Source: Spongiibacter pelagi
Lineage (GTDB): Bacteria > Pseudomonadota > Gammaproteobacteria > Pseudomonadales > Spongiibacteraceae
Assembly: GCF_014705705.1 (NCBI RefSeq)
Contig: NZ_JACXLD010000003.1
Location: 341,557 to 405,556 of the forward strand
DNA: 64,000 nt
Direction of reading: 5' to 3'
Below, one piece after another: positions 7,997 to 15,657 of the stretch. Position 1 is the stretch's first letter; the number at the start of each line of letters is the position of its first letter. The position numbers and the translations under genes are program-made. Under the pieces are notes generated by a model. It was given only the letters and a program-made list of their open reading frames with translations. It searched no databases and was not told where the DNA came from.

Positions 7997-10423
7997 ATGA
8001 CCAAAGGAATCCGAAAGGTACTGGGAGTGGTATTGATGGCTCAAGCGGGCTTGGTCTCTGCCGCCGCGCTTGAAGAAGTGGTGGTGACCGCGCAAAAGCG
8101 GACCCAGAGTGCGCAGGACGTTCCTATCGCCATCACTGCAATGTCATCGGAAGCCATGCGTGAAGCGGGCGTGTTTGATGTTGCCGACTTAACCGACGTA
8201 AACCCCAGCATCAGTTTTGATACCGGACAAAGCTCACAGAACTCAAGTTTGAAAATTCGCGGTATTGGTACCGTGGGTAACGGCCGTACTTTTGAAGGTG
8301 CGGTCGGGGTGTTTATCGACGGTGTTTACCGCTCGCGCTCCGGTATGGCCCTTCAAGATATGAACGATATCGGCGGCCTTGAATTATTGCGCGGCCCACA
8401 GGGGACGCTGTTCGGTAAAAACACCGTTGCCGGTGCGCTGTCTTTGAATAGCATGAAGCCCAGTATTGAAGATTACAGCAGCAGCATCGAATTGCTGATG
8501 GGTAACTACAATAAGCAATATTTGGCCTCGGCGGTAAACCTGCCGCTGGGCGATCGCAACGCCGTGCGCATGTCGGTGGTGAGCAACCGTCAAGACGGTT
8601 TCCTGCGCAGCCGTCAGCAGAACGATCGCACCTATAATCAAACTGACCGCATCAGTGCCAAGTTTCAGTGGTTGTGGGATGTAACTGATAATCTGGAATC
8701 TTGGCTGACACTGGATTACTCCAAATCCGATGCCGGCTGTTGCTGGGGTAGTGTGCAGGTAGTGAGCGGCCCGCTGACCGAAGATCTGAAATACTATGCC
8801 AATCTACGCGGTCTGGATTTCTACACCGCTGATTACGCGGAAGACCAACGCCTGACCAATAACAATGCCCGCTCACAAGAATTGCGCGAAGACATGGGGC
8901 TGGCGTGGAATGTTCAGTGGTCGCTGGAGAATGTCGATATTAAATCGGTTACCGGTGTGCGTCAGTTTAAAGACGAGCAAGTAAAAGGCGACGCGGACTT
9001 TGGTCCAGCCCATATTCTGACCCTGAGCGAGCCGAGCAAAATTGATTTCTGGTCACAGGAGTTGAACTTCAGCACCTCGATCGGCATTGTCGACATTGTT
9101 GCCGGTGTTTACTACTCGGAAGAAACCTACGAGAGCACCCGTATTTTTGAATCGGATACCGACTCCAATAATTACGCCAGCTTCCTGACCACCAAGGCGC
9201 TGACTGAAATGCTGGGCTTGGATGTGAATACCGCGCCAATTTGTCGCCCACCCGGACAAACTTTAGGTTGTACCGCATTGCTTAGCATGATTGGTGCACC
9301 GCTGGGTATTCAGTCTTTTGACCTCTTCCCCGCAACAGCGAACCAACGCATTCTGGAAGATGGTTACTACCAAGACGCCAGTTCAGCGGCGGTGTTTATT
9401 CACACCCAAACCTCTTTTGATAATGGTTTTACCTTGGTGGCCGGTGCGCGTTACAGCGAAGACCGCAAAGATGGCGGTTACGACCAAGTCTACTGGTATA
9501 ACTCAGAGCTGGCGCAGTTGATTGTATCTACGGGTTTGATTGGCACGGCGCCAAGTGGCGACATAACCACGCCGCGTAACGCACTGGACTTGAACACCAT
9601 CTATAACTCGCCCAGTTTTTATGACGAGTATTCCAGCAGTGTTGTTACCAGTACCGTTTCCGGTCAGTACGAATTTGCGGAAGACGTAATGGGTTATCTG
9701 ACGTTCTCCAAAGGCTATAAAGCGGGTGCGGTTAACTTGTTTCAAGAAGCGGCTAACCTGCAAAACACCACCTACGATCCTGAATACGCCACTAGCTGGG
9801 AGCTGGGTTTGAAAACCCGTTACTGGGAAGGTCGTGCGCAAACCAATATCGCGGTGTTCGATACCCTTTACGAAAACCTGCAAATCAACTTCTTTAACGG
9901 GTTTAACTTCTTTACCCAGAACACCGGTGAAGCAACGTCTCGCGGTATTGAAATTGAAAACACCGTACAAGTGACTGACGCGCTGCGTACCGAGCTGAAC
10001 ATCACTTATATGCGCGCCGAGTTTGCTGACTTGGGCGATGCGCCTGATGCGGTTCGTCACTTGGATGGTCGTCAAACTCCACGTGCGCCAGATTTATCTG
10101 CGGTAGCCGTGGCAACTTACGAGCGTCCAATTACCCAATATATTGGCGGTTACGGTCGTATTTCAGCGTCGTATAGCGGTGAGCATTGGGCCAGCCCAGA
10201 CACCCCAGATGAGCCTACCCAAGGTCCTTATACCTTGTGGGATGTGGGCATGGGGTTCCGCTATTTCGGCGAGCGTGAAATTGACGTGAGCCTGTTCTGT
10301 AAAAACTGTACTGACGTGACCTACCGCACTATCTACTTCGCGGCACCAGTGCAGAAAGGCTCCTATAACGCCTATATCAATGAGCCCCGCCAGTTGGGTA
10401 TCAGCATCAAGGCGACAATGTAA
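7997..10423 (+). CDS. TonB-dependent outer-membrane receptor (receptor 1)
   Basis: 808 residues. The signal peptide ends near residue 24, followed by LEEVVVTAQKR, the usual TonB-box/plug entry of catabolic receptors. A plug domain (about 40-160, with LRGPQGTLFGKNTVAGAL) leads into a 22-stranded barrel. It would import a ligand across the outer membrane using ExbBD-TonB energy. Unusual features are a Cys-Cys pair (248-249, CCWG) and a CxxC (Cys768/Cys771, FCKNCTD) near the last strands. Both recur in receptor 2 and are absent from typical family members, which read G/L there. The Shine-Dalgarno GAGG precedes the ATG. Lying after three haem lipoproteins and before P450/ADH, it probably imports their product or substrate. 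Confidence 0.93.
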   Translation: MTKGIRKVLGVVLMAQAGLVSAAALEEVVVTAQKRTQSAQDVPIAITAMSSEAMREAGVFDVADLTDVNPSISFDTGQSSQNSSLKIRGIGTVGNGRTFEGAVGVFIDGVYRSRSGMALQDMNDIGGLELLRGPQGTLFGKNTVAGALSLNSMKPSIEDYSSSIELLMGNYNKQYLASAVNLPLGDRNAVRMSVVSNRQDGFLRSRQQNDRTYNQTDRISAKFQWLWDVTDNLESWLTLDYSKSDAGCCWGSVQVVSGPLTEDLKYYANLRGLDFYTADYAEDQRLTNNNARSQELREDMGLAWNVQWSLENVDIKSVTGVRQFKDEQVKGDADFGPAHILTLSEPSKIDFWSQELNFSTSIGIVDIVAGVYYSEETYESTRIFESDTDSNNYASFLTTKALTEMLGLDVNTAPICRPPGQTLGCTALLSMIGAPLGIQSFDLFPATANQRILEDGYYQDASSAAVFIHTQTSFDNGFTLVAGARYSEDRKDGGYDQVYWYNSELAQLIVSTGLIGTAPSGDITTPRNALDLNTIYNSPSFYDEYSSSVVTSTVSGQYEFAEDVMGYLTFSKGYKAGAVNLFQEAANLQNTTYDPEYATSWELGLKTRYWEGRAQTNIAVFDTLYENLQINFFNGFNFFTQNTGEATSRGIEIENTVQVTDALRTELNITYMRAEFADLGDAPDAVRHLDGRQTPRAPDLSAVAVATYERPITQYIGGYGRISASYSGEHWASPDTPDEPTQGPYTLWDVGMGFRYFGEREIDVSLFCKNCTDVTYRTIYFAAPVQKGSYNAYINEPRQLGISIKATM

Positions 10424-10437
10424 TCCCATTAATAAAC

Positions 10438-10457
10438 GCGGGCCGGTCACGGCCCGC
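10438..10457 (+). other. Strong GC hairpin between receptor 1 and P450
   Basis: GCGGGCCG (10438-10445) pairs perfectly with CGGCCCGC (10450-10457) around a GTCA loop, 14 bases after the receptor stop and 21 before the P450 start. No T-run follows, so it is probably an RNA-stabilising or rate-adjusting stem in a common transcript rather than a complete terminator. Confidence 0.6.
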
Positions 10458-10478
10458 CGATCCCCACAAGGAATTCCA

Positions 10479-11720
10479 ATGAGCAACCTGAGTTCAGCTA
10501 TCCTCAGCGAAGCACTGGCTTACGCCAATCCTGTAGATATCAAAGGTAAATTGGCCGAGCTGCGCGAAACCGCGCCAGTAAGTCTGGTCGAGCCAGAAGG
10601 GATTCGCCCCTACTGGGCGGTAACCCGTTTGGAAGACATTCGCTATATCGAATCCAACCCTCAGTTGTTCTCAGCCGAGCCTCGCGCCATTTTGATTTTA
10701 GAAGCGCTAGAAAAAGAAAACCAAGAGCGTTTCGGCGAAATCATGGGCGTGAAAACGCTGGTGCATATGGATGGCCCGCGCCATATGGAGCTGCGTAAAA
10801 TCACCCGCGATTGGTTTATGCCCGCCAATATCAGCAAGCTGCGCGGTCATGTTGAAGAACTGGCCGCCGGTTTTATTGAGCGTATGAAAGGCATGGACGG
10901 CAAGTGTGATTTCGCCACCGATATCGCTTTTTGGTATCCGCTGCGGGTCGTGCTGCAATTGATCGGTATTCCGGAAGAAGACGAAGCGAAAATCCTTGGC
11001 CTCACCCAAGCGCTGTTCGCGCCCGATGCTTTCGCGACCGAAGAAAAAGACGTGATGGCGGTGTTTTTCGAAACCATTACCGCAATGGGCGAATATTTCA
11101 CCCTGCTGATTGAAGATCGCCGAGCCAATCCAAAAGATGATATTGCCAGTCTGTTGTCCAATGCGACTTTAGATGGCGAGTTGATCGATCACTTTACGTT
11201 GACGTCTTACTTTGTGTTGCTGTCTACCGCAGGGCACGATACTACGAGCGCAAGTTTGGCCGGTGGTATTCAGGCGCTGATTCAAAACCCCAAGCAAATG
11301 GAGCTCCTGCTGGCCAATCCGGAGCTGTATCCCCAAGCCGCAGATGAAATTATTCGCTGGGTTTCCCCGGTGAAACATTTTGCTCGCACTGTGTTGGAAG
11401 ATACCGAGCTGGGCGGTGTGCCATTGAAGAAAGGCGATACTGTGGCCATGTTCTTCGAGTCGGCCAATCGCGATGAAACTGCCATTGAACGCGCCGGTGA
11501 ATTTGATATCACGCGCAAGAGCACCAAACATATGGCCTTTGGTTATGGCCGCCACAATTGTCTGGGTATGCACCTTGCGCGTATGGAAGTGGAAACTTTC
11601 CTGCGCCTGTTATTGCCTCAGTTGGAGAGCTTGTCTTTAAATGGTGAGCCGAGCTATATCCCCAGCCACTTTGTCAGTGGTTTAAGCTCACTACCGATTA
11701 CTTTTAAGTTCAAAGACTAA
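10479..11720 (+). CDS. Cytochrome P450 monooxygenase
   Basis: The start at 10479 is chosen over the in-frame upstream one because AAGGA lies 7 bases before this ATG and the upstream part overlaps the receptor gene; this gives 413 residues, normal for soluble bacterial P450s. Visible motifs are the I-helix oxygen-activation AGHDTT (Ala251-Thr256), the K-helix ExxR (EIIR) and the haem loop FGYGRHNCLG (thiolate Cys361). There is no membrane segment, so it is cytoplasmic. It should hydroxylate an imported fragment. The stop codon overlaps the start of the alcohol dehydrogenase, implying hydroxylation followed by oxidation. No ferredoxin or ferredoxin reductase gene is in the window, so electrons must come from elsewhere. 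The CYP family number and substrate cannot be assigned by eye. Confidence 0.95.
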   Translation: MSNLSSAILSEALAYANPVDIKGKLAELRETAPVSLVEPEGIRPYWAVTRLEDIRYIESNPQLFSAEPRAILILEALEKENQERFGEIMGVKTLVHMDGPRHMELRKITRDWFMPANISKLRGHVEELAAGFIERMKGMDGKCDFATDIAFWYPLRVVLQLIGIPEEDEAKILGLTQALFAPDAFATEEKDVMAVFFETITAMGEYFTLLIEDRRANPKDDIASLLSNATLDGELIDHFTLTSYFVLLSTAGHDTTSASLAGGIQALIQNPKQMELLLANPELYPQAADEIIRWVSPVKHFARTVLEDTELGGVPLKKGDTVAMFFESANRDETAIERAGEFDITRKSTKHMAFGYGRHNCLGMHLARMEVETFLRLLLPQLESLSLNGEPSYIPSHFVSGLSSLPITFKFKD

Positions 11721-12814
11721 TGATGAAAATTACTGCCGCTATTGCCCGCGAACCGGGTCAGGACTTCTCCATTGAAGCATGCGAGCTGGGTGAGCCCGGC
11801 CCCGGTGAAGTGCTGGTTAAAGTCGAGTCCTGTGGTATTTGCCACACTGATATTGCCGCGCGTAACCAAGATATGCCGGTGCCATTGCCTGCGGTGTTAG
11901 GGCATGAAGGCGTAGGCTGTATCGAGAAATTGGGTGAGGGTGTCAGTGATTATCAAGTTGGCGACCGGGTGTTGATGAGCTTTGGCTCCTGCGGTCAGTG
12001 CGGTAACTGCAATACCGGTGCGCCGGGTTACTGTGACAATGGCTTGGCCTATTTTGTGGGTATGCGTCTGGATGGCAGCTCGCCGGTTTCCCAGAATGGC
12101 AAACCCATGACTGGGCATTTCTTTGCGCAATCTTCTTTTGCCAATTACTGCGTGGCGTCTACCGTGAATTTGGTCAAGCTGGATGATTCCCTGCCTGCCG
12201 AACTGATGGCGCCGTTGGCCTGTGGTGTGCAAACCGGTATGGGCGCGGTGCTGCTGGCGATGAAAGCGCAGGCTAATAAAAGTCTGGTAGTGATTGGCTG
12301 TGGCACGGTTGGCTTAGCCGCGATCATTGCGGGCAAAATTGCCGGCTGTGATCCAATTATCGCTGTGGATTTGATGGAATCCCGTTTGGAACTGGCCAGC
12401 GAGCTGGGCGCAACGCATATCATTAATGGTGCTGAGGGGAATCTTACTGAGCAATTGCTGGCCTTGGGCGGCGCCAATTATGTGCTGGATACCACTGGCG
12501 TGCCTCAAGTTATCTCCTCGGCTATTGATGGCATGAAAAAACAGGGCCATATGGTGCTGGTTGGGGTGGGCAAACCGGAAACCAAACTGAACTTTGATAT
12601 GAATATGTTCATGATGACCGGCAAGAAACTCGAAGGGGTTATCGAGGGCAATGCGGTGCCGGCCGAGTTTGTACCGCAAATGATCGAGTATTACCGCAAC
12701 GGCCAGTTGCCACTGGAGAAGCTTGTTACTAGCTATCCCTTTACCGCTATCAATCAGGCGGTGGCGGATATGCACTCGGGTAAAGCGGTGAAAGCGGTAT
12801 TGAAAATGGCCTGA
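11720..12814 (+). CDS. Zinc-dependent alcohol dehydrogenase (MDR superfamily)
   Basis: 364 residues. The N-terminal catalytic-zinc region has CGICHTD (Cys41 as likely ligand) and GHEG (His62, Glu63). The structural-zinc lobe is four Cys at 91, 94, 97 and 105. The Rossmann motif is GCGTVG. The overall pattern is like aryl/terpenoid alcohol dehydrogenases (XylB, geraniol dehydrogenase type), oxidising a primary alcohol to an aldehyde with NAD+. The start overlaps the P450 stop by one base (TAATG), and a second ATG follows immediately; such coupling suggests the P450 product is its substrate. A short stem with a T-run follows at 12851. The class call is firm; substrate preference is inferred. 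Confidence 0.93.
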   Translation: MMKITAAIAREPGQDFSIEACELGEPGPGEVLVKVESCGICHTDIAARNQDMPVPLPAVLGHEGVGCIEKLGEGVSDYQVGDRVLMSFGSCGQCGNCNTGAPGYCDNGLAYFVGMRLDGSSPVSQNGKPMTGHFFAQSSFANYCVASTVNLVKLDDSLPAELMAPLACGVQTGMGAVLLAMKAQANKSLVVIGCGTVGLAAIIAGKIAGCDPIIAVDLMESRLELASELGATHIINGAEGNLTEQLLALGGANYVLDTTGVPQVISSAIDGMKKQGHMVLVGVGKPETKLNFDMNMFMMTGKKLEGVIEGNAVPAEFVPQMIEYYRNGQLPLEKLVTSYPFTAINQAVADMHSGKAVKAVLKMA

Positions 12815-12850
12815 GTGCAGCCAATTTCCCACCTAAACTGAGCTGAGAAA

Positions 12851-12874
12851 TGCGTCTTCACCGGGCGCACTTTT
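12851..12874 (+). terminator. Possible intrinsic terminator after P450-ADH
   Basis: TGCGTC (12851-12856) pairs with GGCGCA (12864-12869), including one G-T pair, followed by CTTTT. The stem is short, so this is a weak call. The position, 36 bases past the ADH stop and before a separately led receptor gene, fits. Confidence 0.4.
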
Positions 12875-12921
12875 CTGTGTGCTAAGGAACCAAGTCTGGC
12901 ATCCATTGCCTATTATCTATT

Positions 12922-12999
12922 TCCCTTTGTCGTCATTATTCTCGGCTAGTATTACCCGTGGTTTGGAAATCAAACCGACCCTGCTTGCAGACAAAGGGA
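12922..12999 (+). promoter_or_regulatory. Structured 5' leader that can hide the ribosome site of receptor 2
   Basis: TCCCTTTGTC (12922-12931) is perfectly complementary to GACAAAGGGA (12990-12999). The right arm contains most of the Shine-Dalgarno AAAGGGAG of the receptor gene, whose ATG is at 13010. Inside the loop a second stem, GGTTTG/CAAACC (12960-12965, 12971-12976), is present. If transcription starts at or before about 12922 (TATTAT at 12911-12916 is a possible -10), the folded leader would block initiation. That makes it a candidate thermosensor, riboswitch or other translational switch. No known riboswitch class is recognised. Confidence 0.5.
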
Positions 13000-13009
13000 G
13001 CCCAAGATA

Positions 13010-15436
13010 ATGAAGCAAGCCCGCAACCCCCTCGTGATCGGCATTGCTGCCGTTCTATCCTCACTGGCGGCGACACCGGTTATGGCACAGGATTCTGGTG
13101 CCCGTATGCTGGAAGAAGTCGTGGTTACCGCAACGCGTCGTGCCGAAAGCATGCAGGAAGTTCCTGTAGCGGTAACGGCGGCAACTGAAGAAGATATGGC
13201 CTTTGCGCAGGTAGACAGCGTAGGCAATATTCAGGCGATTTCACCCAGTATTAAATTTGACGTCACTAACAGTGCGGCAAACAGTGCGAACATCTTTATC
13301 CGCGGTATCGGTACCGTGGGTAATAACCGCAGCTTTGAAGGTGCGGTAGGGGTTTTCTTTGACGGTGTTTACCGTACTCGCGCCGGTCAGGCGATGCAGA
13401 ACTGGTTGGATATCGAAAGCCTGCAGGTACTGCGCGGTCCACAGGGTACGCTGTTTGGTAAAAACACCTCTGCGGGTGCTTTGATTATCAATAGTAAAGC
13501 GCCAACCCCAGAAGCGGTTGAAGGCAGCTACGAAGTCACTGTGGGTAACTACGGCAAGGAAATGATTCGTGCGGCTTACAACCAGCCCGTTGGTGAAAGC
13601 AGCGCTATCCGTGTTGCCGGTCTGTATGGCAATAAAGAAGGCTTTATCAAAAACTCTGACGGCGGTGACTTTAACGACAGCCATCCTCGCGCCGCTAAAT
13701 TCCAGTTTTTGACCGATGCGACCGACAATCTGACTCTGCGTATGATTATTGATTGGTCATCGGAAGATGCCAACTGCTGTTACGGTCAGGTGGATGATGT
13801 AGATGGCCCCATGCAGAGTTATATTGATGATCTGACCGTTGCGGCAGGTCACAATGTGCCCTCTAAAAACTTTGATGACTACGAGCAAGCGCTGAGCAAT
13901 GACACTGACCAAAGTGTGAGCGATCAGGGTATTCAGTTCAATGTCGATTGGGCGCTGGACAACGGCATGGCGGTCACCTCGGTCACCTCTTACCGCGAGT
14001 GGAGCATTGAGCAGTACGGTATGGATGCTGACTTCTCTGGTGCCAATATCCTCGGCATTAACGAATCACTGGAAACCGAAGTGTTCTCTCAGGAATTCAC
14101 CCTGTCTGGTGACTTCACTGATTTCGGCCCCTTCCAATACGCTGATTACGTAATGGGTATCTACTTCGCCGATGAAAAAATCAACGCTGACCACCAACTG
14201 GTATGGGGTAATCAGGCCACTGAATACTTGCTGGCTTATGCGCTAGCGGCTCAAGGTTTGCCGGTTCCTGCAAGCCTGTTGGTGGGTGATCTGGTCGGTG
14301 TGTTCTCTGGCTTGGGCGTGCCGGTCGGCGCGATTCCATTGGCGCAGGAAGGTCTGGTGTCAGACATTAATATGTCGGGTACGGGTCGCTCTTACGCAGC
14401 TTTTATGCACTGGAATTTCGACTTCACTGATACCTGGAGTGCCACCGCAGGTATTCGTTACTCTAAAGACGAAAAAACCGGTGCAATGAAGCGTCGCTTC
14501 TTCACTGCCAACCCGGTTGATCCATTCCGTCTGCTCGGTGCCCAGCCGGGCCCTGAGTACGATAACGACTACGATGACTCTGCGGTTAGCGGTCAGTTCG
14601 CACTGCGTTACCAGTTCAACGATGACACTATGGCCTACCTTTCTTACAGCCTGGGTTACAAGTCTGGTGGTGTGAACTTGGATAACCAAGCGGCAGGTAG
14701 CGTGGGTGATAACCCCGATGAAGCAACCTGTGCCGTGAATGGTGACTGTACGCCAAACGATCCTAACTACGATTCAGAATTCATCACCGGTTATGAGCTG
14801 GGTCTGAAAACCGAGTACTTTGAAGGTCGTGCGCGTAGCAACTTCGCCGCGTTCTACAATGAACTGGAAGACCTGCAAGTGGCTAACTTCGACGGTCTGG
14901 CTTTCAGTATTCTGAACTCTCCAGAAGCCACTGTTTACGGTCTGGAAATGGAAAACCAGTTTGTGCTGACTAACTCGCTGACTTTGGGTATGGATGTAAC
15001 CTATTTGCCAGAAGCTAATTTTGGTGAGTCTGAAAAGCTAACTGCCGAAGCGTTGGGTACTCCTGCTTCACTGTCTGGTCGTCGCTTTGCGCAAGCACCA
15101 GAATTGGTGGGTAACCTGTCTCTGACTCTGGATCAGCCGCTGACCAGCGAGCTGACCCTGCGCGGCCGTATTGCTGCCTACTACTCCGGGGAGCAGTTCA
15201 CTAACCCGGCGAACAATGAAATGCGCGATGCAATCACCGAGCTGGCCTTCACCATGGGTGTGATGCACGAATCTCTGGGCATGTCGCTAAACCTGTGGTG
15301 CCAGAACTGTACTGACGAGCGTTATGTCACTCAGCATTTCAACTCGCCACTGCAAAACGTGGGTAACGACTACGACCACAACGCTTACGTTTCAGCGCCA
15401 CGCACCTATGGTGTGACTCTGCGCGGAAACTTCTAA
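13010..15436 (+). CDS. TonB-dependent outer-membrane receptor (receptor 2)
   Basis: 808 residues, the same length and design as receptor 1. The signal peptide ends at VMAQ, followed by LEEVVVTATRR, a plug with LRGPQGTLFGKNTSAGAL, and a barrel ending in a C-terminal Phe (RGNF). It shares the Cys-Cys pair (256-257, CCYG) and the CxxC (Cys764/Cys767, WCQNCTD) with receptor 1. This implies common ancestry and a possible disulphide or metal role. The Shine-Dalgarno AAAGGGAG is good but can be buried in the leader structure at 12922. A strong terminator follows at 15469, so it is a separate transcription unit. It probably imports a substrate or fragment related to that of receptor 1. Confidence 0.93.
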   Translation: MKQARNPLVIGIAAVLSSLAATPVMAQDSGARMLEEVVVTATRRAESMQEVPVAVTAATEEDMAFAQVDSVGNIQAISPSIKFDVTNSAANSANIFIRGIGTVGNNRSFEGAVGVFFDGVYRTRAGQAMQNWLDIESLQVLRGPQGTLFGKNTSAGALIINSKAPTPEAVEGSYEVTVGNYGKEMIRAAYNQPVGESSAIRVAGLYGNKEGFIKNSDGGDFNDSHPRAAKFQFLTDATDNLTLRMIIDWSSEDANCCYGQVDDVDGPMQSYIDDLTVAAGHNVPSKNFDDYEQALSNDTDQSVSDQGIQFNVDWALDNGMAVTSVTSYREWSIEQYGMDADFSGANILGINESLETEVFSQEFTLSGDFTDFGPFQYADYVMGIYFADEKINADHQLVWGNQATEYLLAYALAAQGLPVPASLLVGDLVGVFSGLGVPVGAIPLAQEGLVSDINMSGTGRSYAAFMHWNFDFTDTWSATAGIRYSKDEKTGAMKRRFFTANPVDPFRLLGAQPGPEYDNDYDDSAVSGQFALRYQFNDDTMAYLSYSLGYKSGGVNLDNQAAGSVGDNPDEATCAVNGDCTPNDPNYDSEFITGYELGLKTEYFEGRARSNFAAFYNELEDLQVANFDGLAFSILNSPEATVYGLEMENQFVLTNSLTLGMDVTYLPEANFGESEKLTAEALGTPASLSGRRFAQAPELVGNLSLTLDQPLTSELTLRGRIAAYYSGEQFTNPANNEMRDAITELAFTMGVMHESLGMSLNLWCQNCTDERYVTQHFNSPLQNVGNDYDHNAYVSAPRTYGVTLRGNF

Positions 15437-15468
15437 GCTCGATTTACCTATAGTCCTAAAGACTATTT

Positions 15469-15501
15469 GCCCGGTTCTCCGCGAGGAGACCGGGCTTTTT
15501 T
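15469..15501 (+). terminator. Intrinsic terminator of receptor 2
   Basis: GCCCGGT plus CTCC (15469-15480, one bulged T) pairs with GGAG plus ACCGGGC (15485-15495) around GCGA, followed by six T. It lies 33 bases past the receptor stop. A smaller stem (ATAGTC/GACTAT) precedes it. Confidence 0.9.
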
Positions 15502-15613
15502 ATGCCTGATTTTCTTGCCACTTATTTTATGTGTAAAAAGTCAGGCGGCGTAAAAACACAAATCGTGGCGCCTGAGTGCTAGAGGGTGATTGCGACAAAC
15601 CGCATACTAAAGC

Positions 15614-15639
15614 CTGATTAAAAATCCCTCTGATTAAAA
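15614..15639 (+). promoter_or_regulatory. Direct repeat upstream of haem-lipoprotein 4
   Basis: CTGATTAAAA occurs at 15614-15623 and again at 15630-15639, a 16-base period ending 18 bases before the ATG. AGAGGG/CCCTCT half-sites also flank this region. Direct repeats of this spacing suit dimeric regulators such as AraC types, and an AraC gene lies just downstream. The site is unusually close to the start codon. There is no TetR-type palindrome here. Confidence 0.3.
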
Positions 15640-15657
15640 TAACTTGGGAGTTCTAGC

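Noticed and set aside
12898..12914. TGGCATCCATTGCC as a sigma-54 promoter for receptor 2
   Set aside because: The spacing between the TGG and TTGC elements is two bases shorter than the -24/-12 requirement.
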